From assembly GCF_009758205.1 (NCBI RefSeq), contig NZ_WRXN01000011.1:1-64000 (forward strand): DNA of 64,000 bases. Reading direction: 5' to 3'. Under the pieces are notes generated by a model, which saw only the letters and a program-made list of their open reading frames with translations, made no database searches and was not told the origin of the DNA. Position 1 is the stretch's first letter, and each line of letters starts with the position of its first letter. Made by a program: the position numbers and the translations under genes. This document shows positions 18,301 to 29,566 of this stretch, piece by piece. The stretch comes from Chitinophaga tropicalis. GTDB taxonomy: Bacteria; Bacteroidota; Bacteroidia; Chitinophagales; Chitinophagaceae.

Positions 18301-19645
18301 GAATAGACAGACGGTGCAGGGTCGGAGCACGGTTAAGCATTACAGGGTGTCCTTTCAGTACGTTTTCCAGGATGTCCCATACTACCGCTTCCTTCCTGTC
18401 TACCAGTTTTTTTGCTGATTTTACAGTTTTAACGATACCTCTTTCTATCAGTTTGCGGATGATAAACGGTTTGAATAACTCAGCCGCCATATCTTTTGGC
18501 AAACCACACTCATGCAGTTTCAGTTCAGGACCAACCACGATAACGGAACGACCAGAGTAGTCAACACGTTTACCAAGGAGGTTCTGACGGAAACGGCCTT
18601 GTTTACCTTTCAGTACGTCTGACAGTGATTTCAGGGCACGACCACCTTCAGCTTTCACCGCATTTGATTTACGGGAGTTGTCAAACAGTGAGTCTACCGC
18701 TTCCTGCAGCATACGTTTTTCGTTACGCAGAATCACTTCCGGCGCCTTGATCTCGATCAGGCGTTTCAGACGGTTGTTACGGATAATTACCCTGCGGTAC
18801 AGGTCGTTCAGGTCAGAAGACGCGAAACGGCCACCATCCAGCGGCACTAACGGACGCAGTTCAGGTGGTACAACCGGGATATATTGCATTACCATCCATT
18901 CAGGACGGTTCTCAACACGGCCATTTGCTTCACGGAAAGCTTCCACTACGCTCAGGCGTTTCAGCGCTTCCGCTTTACGTTGCTGGCTGGTTTCAGTTGC
19001 AGCCTGGTTACGCAGCTGGTAAGAAAGGCTATCCAGGTCTATCCTGGCCAGCATCATTTCTACCGCTTCCGCACCCATTTTAGCAATGAACTTGTTCGGA
19101 TCTTCGTCAGGCAACAGCTGGTTGTCTTTCGGAAGGGTGTCCAGTATGTCGAGATATTCTTCTTCAGTTAACAGATCGCCATAGTTCAGGCCTTTCTCCT
19201 GTTTGGCGCCTGCCTGTATGATCACGTACCTTTCATAGTAAACGATGGTCTCCAGTTTCTTGGAGCTCATTCCCAGCAGGTAACCGATCTTATTAGGCAA
19301 TGATTTGAAATACCAGATATGTACAACAGGTACTACCAGACGGATATGACCCATTCTTTCACGGCGTACCTTTTTCTCTGTTACTTCCACACCGCAACGG
19401 TCGCACACGATACCCTTGTAACGGATACGCTTATATTTTCCGCAATAGCACTCATAGTCCTTTACGGGGCCGAATATCCTTTCACAGAATAAACCATCAC
19501 GCTCCGGTTTATAAGTACGGTAGTTGATAGTTTCCGGCTTCAGCACTTCCCCGTAAGAGCGCTCCAGGATTGAATCCGGAGAAGCCAGACTGATGGTAAT
19601 GCTGCTAAAGTTTGATTTAGGACGATTTTCTTTCTTGATGGCCAT
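15350..19645 (-). CDS. rpoC: RNA polymerase subunit beta'
   Basis: The 1431-aa protein is the beta' subunit of RNA polymerase. The N-terminal zinc site is CYCGKYKRI...CDRCGVEV (about residues 66-85). The catalytic Mg-binding loop NADFDGDQMAVH is at about residues 471-482. The second zinc site is formed by CGTLRG (about 820) and ESRRGVCVKCYG (about 893-903), and the trigger-loop region IAAQSIGEPGTQLTLRTFH follows. The length is normal for Bacteroidota. It is the last gene of the rplKAJL-rpoBC series. The 123-nt spacer from rpoB is longer than usual for cotranscribed subunits and contains a long hairpin. Confidence 0.98.
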   Translation of the reverse strand: MAIKKENRPKSNFSSITISLASPDSILERSYGEVLKPETINYRTYKPERDGLFCERIFGPVKDYECYCGKYKRIRYKGIVCDRCGVEVTEKKVRRERMGHIRLVVPVVHIWYFKSLPNKIGYLLGMSSKKLETIVYYERYVIIQAGAKQEKGLNYGDLLTEEEYLDILDTLPKDNQLLPDEDPNKFIAKMGAEAVEMMLARIDLDSLSYQLRNQAATETSQQRKAEALKRLSVVEAFREANGRVENRPEWMVMQYIPVVPPELRPLVPLDGGRFASSDLNDLYRRVIIRNNRLKRLIEIKAPEVILRNEKRMLQEAVDSLFDNSRKSNAVKAEGGRALKSLSDVLKGKQGRFRQNLLGKRVDYSGRSVIVVGPELKLHECGLPKDMAAELFKPFIIRKLIERGIVKTVKSAKKLVDRKEAVVWDILENVLKGHPVMLNRAPTLHRLSIQAFQPKLVEGKAIQLHPLVCSAFNADFDGDQMAVHVPLSNAAILEAQLLMLSSHNILNPQNGTPITLPSQDMVLGLYYITKGRKSTETEKVAGEGKAFYSAEEVIIAYNEERVNLHANIRVRATVRNEKDELVTKLIETTVGRVIFNQFVPKEAGYVNALLTKKSLREIIGDIIKYTDIPKTAKFLDDIKQLGFRTAFRGGLSFNINDLIIPEVKQHMIDGAAGEVDEVWDNYNMGLITNNERYNQIIDIWSRVDTKVTETLIRELANDKQGFNSVYMMLDSGARGSKQQIKQLAGLRGLMAKPRKSGSTGSEIIENPILSNFKDGLNVLEYFISTHGARKGLADTALKTADAGYLTRRLVDVAQDVVINEEDCGTLRGIATSALKDNEEVVEPLYDRILGRTSLHDVFDPHTEELIVEAGSLITEDIAHRIENSAIDTVEIRSVLTCESRRGVCVKCYGKNLATGYVTQRGDAVGIIAAQSIGEPGTQLTLRTFHVGGVAGSTSVDTGLQAKFDGTIQFDGLRTTTYENNEGEKVQVVIGRTGELRIMDIKNDRLLITNNIPYGSTLLVKDGQKVAKGDMICTWDPYNAVIVSEIAGNIRFDSIIEGITFREEADEQTGHREKVVIETKDKNKIPSIFVDGNKEVKSYNLPVGSHIVIEEGESVRAGQVIVKIPRVLGKLRDITGGLPRVTELFEARNPSNPAIVSEIDGVVTFGNIKRGNREIIIESRESHIKKYLVPLTRHILVQDGDFVKAGTALSDGSITPADILSIKGPFAVQEYLVNEIQEVYRLQGVKINDKHIEVIVRQMMRKVNIEDPGDTRFLEGDTVDKFEFFEENDHIFDKKVVTEAGESGILKAGQIVTLRQVREENSLLRRSDRKLVEYRDARPATSSPLLQGITKASLGTHSWISAASFQETTKVLSSAAINGKTDDMLGLKENVITGHLIPAGTGLREFENMIVGSKEEYDILASSKEVFQFDEEE

Positions 19646-19709
19646 TGTATGTTGTTTAAAGAAAATTCACATGTGATGCAAGTCCGGAGGACTCCCCTCT
19701 TAACTGTCT

Positions 19710-19752
19710 ATGGCCCATACCCCACAGCGTTCTGCTATGGGGAATGGACCAT
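19710..19752 (-). repeat. long inverted repeat in the rpoB-rpoC spacer
   Basis: Two 19-nt arms (19710-19728 and 19734-19752) are separated by 5 nt. On the plus strand 16 of 19 positions pair. On the minus strand, which is the mRNA strand, two of the three mismatches become G-U pairs, so 18 of 19 can pair. This asymmetry suggests selection for an RNA structure. Flanking motifs of the type 'ctatgg' recur on both sides. Confidence 0.7.
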
Positions 19753-19768
19753 CGACTATGGACTAATT

Positions 19769-23578
<3,810 letters not shown>

Positions 23579-23766
23579 ATTCGAAGTTAGCAGTTATATT
23601 AACTTATATAATATTGTGAAGTAAATCACAACATAAATCGGGGAAATTAAGACATCTTTGCCAAATACCCTCAAAAATTTCTGTCTTCTCTGTTTTGTCA
23701 AAATCCACCGACCTGGTGATTCCCCCTTTTTGACTCTCCGAAAAGACACTTTCCCAAAGGGAAGAA

Positions 23767-23795
23767 GGCCAAAAGTGCCGGAAGCACTTTTGACC
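23767..23795 (-). terminator. attenuator-like hairpin between rplL and rpoB
   Basis: A perfect 9-bp stem (caaaagtgc / gcacttttg, 23770-23792) extends by two more G-C pairs after a mismatch. It is followed on the minus strand by a pyrimidine-rich tract (cttcttccc) and by a second small hairpin (ttccc / gggaa). The position matches the partial terminator between rplL and rpoB known in other bacteria; that role here is inferred. Confidence 0.6.
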
Positions 23796-23824
23796 TTTAT
23801 AAAGAGGTATCCTTAAGCAAAGAA

Positions 23825-24199
23825 TTACTGAATTTCAACTTCAGCACCAGCTTCAGTCAGCTTAGCCTTCAGATCTTCAGCTTCTGCTTTGCTAACGCCT
23901 TCTTTCAGTGGTTTCGGAGCACCGTCAACCAGTTCTTTGGCTTCTTTCAGACCAAGACCAGTCAGATCTTTAACGATCTTAACCACGTTCAGTTTGCTGG
24001 CACCTGCATTTTTCAGGATAACGTTGAAGGCTGTCTTTTCTTCAGCAGCAGCAGCGCCACCACCGTCGCCAGCAGCTACAACAACTGCAGCAGCAGCTGG
24101 TTCAATACCGTATTCGCTTTTCAGGAAATCGGCCAGTTCTTGTACTTCCTTAACAGTTAAACCTACTAATTGTTCGGCTAATGCTTTAACGTCTGCCAT
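23825..24199 (-). CDS. rplL: 50S ribosomal protein L7/L12
   Basis: The 124-aa protein is the stalk protein L7/L12. The N-terminal dimerisation helices (LAEQLVGLTVKEVQELADFL) are followed by an Ala/Gly-rich flexible hinge (about residues 34-54) and the C-terminal factor-binding domain (AFNVILKNAG, KIVKDLTGLGLKEAKELVDGAPKPLKEGV). It forms dimers on L10 and recruits translation GTPases. It lies 66 nt after rplJ, in the standard order. Confidence 0.98.
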   Translation of the reverse strand: MADVKALAEQLVGLTVKEVQELADFLKSEYGIEPAAAAVVVAAGDGGGAAAAEEKTAFNVILKNAGASKLNVVKIVKDLTGLGLKEAKELVDGAPKPLKEGVSKAEAEDLKAKLTEAGAEVEIQ

Positions 24200-24265
24200 T
24201 GTATAATGTTTTAGATGATTTTAAAGATTGTAATAATTTATATTGTGACTTGGAAGCCAGTGTAA

Positions 24266-24787
24266 TTACTCGGCTGCAGGAGCTTCTGCGCCTTCTTTCT
24301 TGCCTTTTTCCAGCAAAGCAGCGATAACGCGTTTTGCAGGAGACTGCAACAGACCGATAACATCTCCGATGAGCTCGTTCTTGGTTTTGATCTTCACCAG
24401 GTTAGCCAGCTGAGCGTCGCCGGTGTAGATTTCATCACCGATGAAAGCAGCTTTCAGTTCTGGTTTTTCTGTTTTCTTGTTGTCCTTACGGAAAGAAGAA
24501 ATGATCACAGCCGGCTCTTTAGGACTGTCAGAGAACATCAGGGCAGTAACACCGTTCAGGGCGTCAAATACACCTGCATATTTCTCGCTGTCCAGAGATT
24601 CCAGTGCCTTGCGGATCAGGGTGTTCTTAGCCACCTTCATTTCCACGTTCTTATCGAAACAAACCCTTCTCAGGTTGTTCACCTGTGCAACGGTCAGAGA
24701 CTCGGTGTTGGTGATGTAGAAGTTATTATATTGAGTGAACTTACTTTTCAGCAGCTCAATCACTTCATTTTTTTGATCTTTGTTCAT
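24266..24787 (-). CDS. rplJ: 50S ribosomal protein L10
   Basis: The 173-aa protein is L10, the base of the ribosomal stalk. The N-terminal domain has VIELLKSKFTQYNNFYITN and the family segment VKVAKNTLIRKAL; the C-terminal helix that binds L7/L12 dimers is LLQSPAKRVIAALLEKG. In many bacteria L10 (with L7/L12) represses its own mRNA. The 39-nt spacer between rplA and rplJ is short for a full L10 leader. Confidence 0.97.
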   Translation of the reverse strand: MNKDQKNEVIELLKSKFTQYNNFYITNTESLTVAQVNNLRRVCFDKNVEMKVAKNTLIRKALESLDSEKYAGVFDALNGVTALMFSDSPKEPAVIISSFRKDNKKTEKPELKAAFIGDEIYTGDAQLANLVKIKTKNELIGDVIGLLQSPAKRVIAALLEKGKKEGAEAPAAE

Positions 24788-24826
24788 AGCTTTTCTCAGT
24801 TTGTTGATCTGCCGGGTGGCTAATCA

Positions 24827-25516
24827 TTAGTTTTGAACAGATTTTGTATCTACTGTCAGGCTAGGGCTCATTGTGCTGGCCATAGACAGTCCTTTCAGGT
24901 AAGTACCTTTTGCAGTAGCTGGTTTCAGCTTGATGATCGCATTGATCAGCTCCTGTGAGTTCTGTTCGATCTTCTCAGGTGCAAAAGAGATACGGCCAAT
25001 AGAAGCGTGGATAATACCAGCTTTATCTACCTTGAAAGTGATCTTACCACCTTTAACCTCGTTAACAGCGGCTGCCACATCATTGGTAACAGTACCTGTT
25101 TTAGGGTTTGGCATCAGGTTACGGGGACCGAGGATCTTACCCAGCTTACCTATTTTAGGCATCACAGCCGGAGTAGCTACGATCACATCAATATCAGTCC
25201 ATCCACCTTCGATCTTCTGGATAAATTCGTCCAGACCAACATGATCTGCTCCTGCTTCTTTTGCTGCAGCTTCCTTATCAGGAGTGCAAAGAACCAGTAC
25301 GCGTTTAGTTTTACCAGTACCGTGGGGAAGCGTTACGGAACCACGGATAGCCTGGTCTGCTTTCTTGGGATCTACGCCCAGACGGATATGTAAATCGACA
25401 GAGCTGTCAAATTTAGTGCAGTTAATATCTTTTACAAGAGCGGAAGCTTCTTTCAGGCTGTATACCTTGTTCTTGTCCACCTTTGTATCGGCTGCTTTTC
25501 TTTTCTTAGTTGCCAT
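24827..25516 (-). CDS. rplA: 50S ribosomal protein L1
   Basis: The 229-aa protein is L1, which forms the mobile L1 stalk near the E site. Visible family motifs are VDLHIRLGVDPKKADQAIRG and VTLPHGTGKTKRVLV, then MPKIGKLGKILGPRNLMPNPKTGTV and the C-terminal INAIIKLKPATAKGTYLKGL. L1 usually also represses the rplK-rplA mRNA by binding its leader; a leader of about 84 nt precedes rplK here. It lies 47 nt after rplK. Confidence 0.98.
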   Translation of the reverse strand: MATKKRKAADTKVDKNKVYSLKEASALVKDINCTKFDSSVDLHIRLGVDPKKADQAIRGSVTLPHGTGKTKRVLVLCTPDKEAAAKEAGADHVGLDEFIQKIEGGWTDIDVIVATPAVMPKIGKLGKILGPRNLMPNPKTGTVTNDVAAAVNEVKGGKITFKVDKAGIIHASIGRISFAPEKIEQNSQELINAIIKLKPATAKGTYLKGLSMASTMSPSLTVDTKSVQN

Positions 25517-25563
25517 TGCAAAATGTTTTAAAAAGTTAACCTGCGTTCAACAGGGTGACACAA

Positions 25564-26007
25564 TTAATTGCCCCAGGGAGCGTTACCATCTACAGTAATA
25601 CCCATAGAACGGGCAGTACCAGCTACCATTTTCATGGCGCTTTCTTTGGTGAAGCAGTTCAGGTCAGCCATCTTGTCTGTAGCTATAGCTTCAACCTGTG
25701 CCCAGGTAACCTTACCAACCTTGTTACGGTTAGGCTCTTTGGAACCACTCTGCAATTTGGCAGCTTCCAGCAACTGAACAGCAGCAGGAGGCGTCTTAAT
25801 TACGAAATCAAAAGACTTGTCAGTGTAAACGGTCAGCAACACAGGCAATACTTTACCCATTTTATCCTGGGTACGGGCATTGAACTGCTTGCAGAACTCC
25901 ATGATGTTCACACCTTTGGAACCCAGGGCGGGACCAATAGGAGGTGCAGGATTGGCCTGGCCGCCTTTCACCTGCAATTTCACGTACGTAGCGATCTCTT
26001 TTGCCAT
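25564..26007 (-). CDS. rplK: 50S ribosomal protein L11
   Basis: The 147-aa protein is L11. It has the proline-rich switch KLQVKGGQANPAPPIGPALG and GVNIMEFCKQFNA in the N-terminal domain, and the rRNA-binding C-terminal domain with VTWAQVEAIATDKMADLN and AGTARSMGITVDG. I start it at the ATG at 26007 (MAKEIATYVK), the usual family start; an in-frame ATG at 26148 would add 47 unrelated residues and lies upstream of the predicted promoter. It opens the rplKAJL-rpoBC transcript. Confidence 0.97.
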   Translation of the reverse strand: MAKEIATYVKLQVKGGQANPAPPIGPALGSKGVNIMEFCKQFNARTQDKMGKVLPVLLTVYTDKSFDFVIKTPPAAVQLLEAAKLQSGSKEPNRNKVGKVTWAQVEAIATDKMADLNCFTKESAMKMVAGTARSMGITVDGNAPWGN

Positions 26008-26096
26008 GTTATAAAGTTTAATTTGGTTAAAACGTCCCCACCAGCGGTCAGGACTCCCAAAACTAAAAGGAGAAAATTTACCTTTTAAAGGGGATG

Positions 26097-26128
26097 CAAA
26101 GGTATATAATAATATATTAACTCTCAAA
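26097..26128 (-). promoter_or_regulatory. promoter of rplK operon
   Basis: On the minus strand TTTG (26125-26128) is separated by 20 nt from TACCTTTG (26097-26104), a full Bacteroidota consensus. Transcription should start near 26091, giving a leader of about 84 nt before rplK. The rest of the 354-bp gap 26008-26361 shows no gene; the part upstream of the DUF1579 gene must hold that gene's promoter but I see no clear consensus. Confidence 0.75.
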
Positions 26129-26361
26129 AAGAATTTGCTTTTGGGCATTCTTTTTGATGTCAGGGGAGAAATTTTACAATTCTATTGCAAAACTATTTTA
26201 TCTTATCGGTTGGGTTAACTCATCGGCACAGGGTTGGACAAATCTAATTTAATTTAATGAAATTTCCATGCCGGATAACCTGTTAAAAAATTTTAAACTG
26301 TCCTCTCCCCTTCAACCTTCTATTTCCTGAAACGTTATCATTACATAAAACTCCACCATTT

Positions 26362-26931
26362 ATGAAACGTCTATTGTTACTCTCAGCCACTATTGGCATG
26401 CTACTACTCCAAAATCCCGCCAAAGCCCAGTCTGAGCAGGAAAAAGCCTGGATGAACTATATGACCCCGGGCGAAATTCATCAGAAAATAGCACAATGTG
26501 ACGGGGAATGGTCTTTCGATATGACCATGTGGATGGACCCCAACGCCGCTCCAACCACAGCCACAGGCTCCACCGTTAACAGGATGATCCTGGGCGGCCG
26601 CTACCAGGAATCCGTCCACAAAAGTACCATGATGGGAATGCCCTTTGAAGGACACGGCCTTTTAGCCTATGACAATGCGAAAAAAATATTCCAGAGCAGC
26701 TGGATAGATAACATGGGAACCGGTATCATGAATATGGAAGGAACCTGGGATGAAGCAACCAAATCCATCACCTTCAACGGTAACTCAGTAGATCCCACCA
26801 CCGGTAAAGACATGAAAATGAAAGAGATCTTTACCATCGTAGACGATAACCATCACACCATGCAGATGTACATGGACCATGAAGGCAAAGAATTCAAAAC
26901 CATGGAGATCAAATTCACACGTAAAATGTGA
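26362..26931 (+). CDS. DUF1579 family exported protein
   Basis: This 189-aa protein has a signal peptide (MKRLLLLSATIGMLLL, cleavage near AKAQ at residue 22) and a single DUF1579 domain: the family start CDGEWSFDMTMWMDP, GSTVNRMILGGRYQESVH, and MPFEGHGLLAYDNAKKIFQSSWIDNMGTGI. DUF1579 proteins form a lipocalin-like barrel of unknown role. It is met in an unusual place: on the opposite strand between nusG and rplK, two genes that are adjacent in most bacteria. It is probably transcribed alone and ends in a bidirectional terminator shared with nusG. Confidence 0.8.
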   Translation: MKRLLLLSATIGMLLLQNPAKAQSEQEKAWMNYMTPGEIHQKIAQCDGEWSFDMTMWMDPNAAPTTATGSTVNRMILGGRYQESVHKSTMMGMPFEGHGLLAYDNAKKIFQSSWIDNMGTGIMNMEGTWDEATKSITFNGNSVDPTTGKDMKMKEIFTIVDDNHHTMQMYMDHEGKEFKTMEIKFTRKM

Positions 26932-26960
26932 TAACCCTCAAAATACTGATGTGTCAGCTT

Positions 26961-27003
26961 AAAATAAAAAACCGTCCCCCTTTTAGGCGGACGGTTTTTA
27001 TAT
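26961..27003. terminator. bidirectional terminator, DUF1579 gene / nusG
   Basis: The stem accgtcc / ggacggt (26971-26995) is flanked by runs of A and T on both sides, so it can end the plus-strand DUF1579 transcript and the minus-strand tRNA-tuf-secE-nusG transcript, which converge here. Confidence 0.85.
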
Positions 27004-27020
27004 AAACTTTCCTGAAATAG

Positions 27021-27614
27021 TTAGCTGATCTTTTCTACCTGCATAAAATTCAGTTCTACAGGAGTGGCACGACCAAAGATCTTTACCGTCACTTTCAGCT
27101 TCTTCTTGTCTTCTATCACCTCTTCGATGATACCGTTGAAGTCGTTGAAAGGCCCGTCTATGATCTTGATGGTTTCCCCTACAATGAAAGGCTCGCTCAT
27201 GGTCAGTCCGTTATCAGACATTTCATCAACTTTACCTAACATCTTATTTACTTCTGCCTTGCGCAGCGCAATGGGTTTATCTTTACCCAGGAAGTGAATA
27301 ACGCCTGATACATTGCGGATAGACTGGATCACCTCATCGGTCATTTTACCATCTATCGCCTCGATCATCACGTAACCCGGATAAAAGTTCTTTTCGCGCA
27401 TCACTTTTTTACCTGCCTGAACTTTATATACTTTCTCCACTGGTAAAAATATCTGGGTGATCACGTTGCCCCAATCAGAGCGGCGTACCTCAATATCCAG
27501 GTATTCCTTTACCTTCTTTTCTTTACCACTCACTACGCGCAGTACATACCATTTGGTATCCTGGGTGGGAATGTTTGTTTCTTCTGCAGGGTTATTGTTG
27601 GATGCATCCATCAT
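27021..27614 (-). CDS. nusG: transcription termination/antitermination factor NusG
   Basis: The 197-aa protein is NusG. The NGN domain starts at about residue 20 (KWYVLRVVSGKEKKVKEYL) and contains FYPGYVMIEA and VSGVIHFLG. The C-terminal KOW domain has FIVGETIKIIDGPFNDFNGIIEEV. It binds the RNA polymerase clamp and couples transcription to translation. It follows secE by 2 nt, and a terminator follows it, so rplK is on a separate transcript. Confidence 0.97.
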   Translation of the reverse strand: MMDASNNNPAEETNIPTQDTKWYVLRVVSGKEKKVKEYLDIEVRRSDWGNVITQIFLPVEKVYKVQAGKKVMREKNFYPGYVMIEAIDGKMTDEVIQSIRNVSGVIHFLGKDKPIALRKAEVNKMLGKVDEMSDNGLTMSEPFIVGETIKIIDGPFNDFNGIIEEVIEDKKKLKVTVKIFGRATPVELNFMQVEKIS

Positions 27615-27616
27615 TA

Positions 27617-27808
27617 TTAGAACATTTTATAGTACTGTGTTAACACAAGATGAGAAAGAGCGTCCATGCCCCATACGAGTGCCGTAATAACAACAGTGGC
27701 GATTAAAACAATCATAGTAGAAGACTGCAGCTCTTGCCAGGTAGGCCAGGATACTTTATGCACCAGCTCGTGATAGGACTCCCGGAAGTAATTTCTAACC
27801 TTATTCAT
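27617..27808 (-). CDS. secE: preprotein translocase subunit SecE
   Basis: This 63-aa protein is the single-TM form of SecE. The amphipathic helix with YHELVHKVSWPTWQELQSST carries the conserved Val-x-Trp-Pro motif, and one transmembrane helix follows (MIVLIATVVITALVWGMDAL). It forms the SecYEG channel with SecY. I start it at the ATG at 27808 (MNKVRNYFRES). The longer frame starting at 27904 would overlap tRNA-Trp and is not credible. It lies between tRNA-Trp and nusG, the same order as in Thermus and Chlamydia. Confidence 0.95.
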   Translation of the reverse strand: MNKVRNYFRESYHELVHKVSWPTWQELQSSTMIVLIATVVITALVWGMDALSHLVLTQYYKMF

Positions 27809-27874
27809 ATGGTATGTAAGATTAACCGTTTGAAAACATGAAAGGTGAAAAGGTAAACTTTTCACCATTTGTAG

Positions 27875-27945
27875 CACGGGCAATAGGATTCGAACCCATA
27901 TCAAAGGTTTTGGAGACCTCTATTCTACCATTGAACTATGCCCGT
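27875..27945 (-). tRNA. tRNA-Trp (anticodon CCA)
   Basis: The minus strand forms a 71-nt cloverleaf with acceptor stem ACGGGCA / TGCCCGT, discriminator G, and anticodon loop CTCCAAA (anticodon CCA). It lies between tuf and secE. A hairpin (ggtgaaaa / ttttcacc, 27844-27866) separates it from secE. Confidence 0.96.
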
Positions 27946-28060
27946 ATGAAAGACCATTAGCTTTGAACTTTTCACTACCTGGTAAACAAATTTACAAAAA
28001 TTAAATTTATTCACGGCGGGTAATCAGCTAATCGCTAATGGCCTTTATTAGATAAAGCGA

Positions 28061-29248
28061 TTATTTGATAATCTCAGTAACCTGACCAGCGCCTACGGTA
28101 CGGCCACCTTCGCGGATAGCGAATTTCAGACCTTTTTCCATAGCGATCGGAGCGATCAGTTTAACTGTCAGGGAGATGTTATCACCTGGCATAACCATTT
28201 CAACACCTGCCGGTAATTCCACTTCACCAGTAACGTCAGTTGTACGGAAGTAGAACTGAGGACGGTATTTCTGGAAGAACGGAGTGTGACGGCCACCTTC
28301 TTCTTTGCTCAGTACGTAAACTTCGCATTTGAATTCAGTGTGCGGAGTGATAGTACCTGGCTTAGTGATAACCATACCACGGCGGATCTGAGCTTTCTCA
28401 ATACCACGCAGCAGCAGACCAGCATTGTCACCAGCTTCACCTTCGTCGAGCAGTTTTTTGAACATTTCAACACCTGTACAGGTAGAAGTCAGCGGTTTTT
28501 CGATCAGACCTACGATTTCAACAGCTTCACCAACTTTGATCTTACCACGCTCAATACGACCGGTAGCAACAGTACCACGACCAGTGATAGAGAATACGTC
28601 TTCTACAGACATCAGGAACGGCAGATCAACCGGACGAGGAGGCAGAGGAATGAATTCATCTACAGCAGCCATCAGTTCTTCAACAGCAGCAACCCATTTG
28701 TCTTCACCAGCCAGAGCGCCGGTTGCAGAACCCTTGATGATTGGTGTGTTATCACCATCGTAGTTATATTTGCTCAGCAGTTCGCGGATTTCCAGTTCAA
28801 CCAGTTCCAGCAGCTCAGGATCATCAACCAGGTCAACTTTGTTCATGAACACAACGATACGGGGAACGCCTACCTGACGAGCCAGGAGGATGTGTTCTTT
28901 AGTTTGCGGCATCGGACCATCTGTAGCGGCAACCACCAGGATAGCACCATCCATCTGAGCAGCACCAGTGATCATGTTTTTCACATAGTCAGCGTGACCA
29001 GGGCAGTCAACGTGCGCGTAGTGGCGGTTAGCTGTCTGGTACTCAACGTGCGCTGTATTGATGGTAATACCTCTTTCTTTTTCTTCAGGAGCCGCATCGA
29101 TCTCATCATAGCCTTTCTTCTCAGCCAGACCCTTGTTTGCCAAAATTGTAGTAATGGCAGCAGTTAAGGTAGTTTTACCGTGGTCAACGTGGCCGATGGT
29201 ACCAATGTTTACGTGGGGTTTATCCCGCTTAAAGGTTTCTTTTGCCAT
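28061..29248 (-). CDS. tuf: elongation factor Tu
   Basis: The 395-aa protein is EF-Tu. The P-loop is GHVDHGKTTL (about residues 18-27), then DAAPEEKERGITI (switch I), VDCPGHADYV (switch II) and the NKVD guanine-binding motif. Domains 2 and 3 have GRGTVATGRIERG, and the protein ends VGAGQVTEIIK. It delivers aminoacyl-tRNA to the ribosome. Its place directly after a tRNA cluster in the order Thr-Tyr-Gly-Thr is the same as for tufB in E. coli, with one extra tRNA-like gene inserted. Confidence 0.98.
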   Translation of the reverse strand: MAKETFKRDKPHVNIGTIGHVDHGKTTLTAAITTILANKGLAEKKGYDEIDAAPEEKERGITINTAHVEYQTANRHYAHVDCPGHADYVKNMITGAAQMDGAILVVAATDGPMPQTKEHILLARQVGVPRIVVFMNKVDLVDDPELLELVELEIRELLSKYNYDGDNTPIIKGSATGALAGEDKWVAAVEELMAAVDEFIPLPPRPVDLPFLMSVEDVFSITGRGTVATGRIERGKIKVGEAVEIVGLIEKPLTSTCTGVEMFKKLLDEGEAGDNAGLLLRGIEKAQIRRGMVITKPGTITPHTEFKCEVYVLSKEEGGRHTPFFQKYRPQFYFRTTDVTGEVELPAGVEMVMPGDNISLTVKLIAPIAMEKGLKFAIREGGRTVGAGQVTEIIK

Positions 29249-29318
29249 TGTATTTTTTTTAGATGGTTTGTAAAGATTGTATTGATAGTTGTTTTAAAAA
29301 AACGGTTTTACAAACTTG

Positions 29319-29393
29319 TACCGCTGATGAGAATTGAACCCATGTCCTCTCCCGGAGCTAACCGGGAACGCTCTTCCACTGAGCTACAACGAA
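29319..29393 (-). pseudogene. degenerate tRNA-like gene (tRNA-Thr relative)
   Basis: Read on the minus strand, this 75-nt segment has a normal D-arm (TAGCTCAGTGGAAGAGC) and T-arm (ATGGGTTCAATTCTCAT) close to those of the neighbouring tRNA-Thr(GGT). Its acceptor stem is weak (first pair T-T, two G-T pairs). The anticodon arm is abnormal: TTCCC pairs with GGGAG around a 10-nt loop GGTTAGCTCC, in which the two G and two C can pair again, leaving a 6-nt loop TTAGCT. No normal 7-nt anticodon loop exists, so no amino acid can be assigned. It is either a decaying duplicate or a tRNA mimic. Confidence 0.7.
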
Positions 29394-29424
29394 ATCCGGA
29401 TCCCGGACGTTTGGAAATCCGTTG

Positions 29425-29496
<72 letters not shown>

Positions 29497-29566
29497 ATTG
29501 AAAATCTTATTAAAGAACTTTCATCCCATGTAATATCCAGACAAATTTCGAACTGATATTACTATG

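Noticed and set aside
26008..26148. Longer N-terminus for L11
   Set aside because: The extra 47 codons contain the predicted rplK promoter and leader, and the family starts at MAKEIATYVK.
27809..27904. Longer N-terminus for SecE
   Set aside because: It would overlap tRNA-Trp and adds a segment unlike any SecE; the ATG at 27808 gives the standard 63-aa protein.
28286..29167. 293-codon plus-strand open frame antisense to tuf
   Set aside because: The codon bias of tuf leaves the antisense frame open; the product is rich in Phe, Asn, Thr and Ser with no domain.
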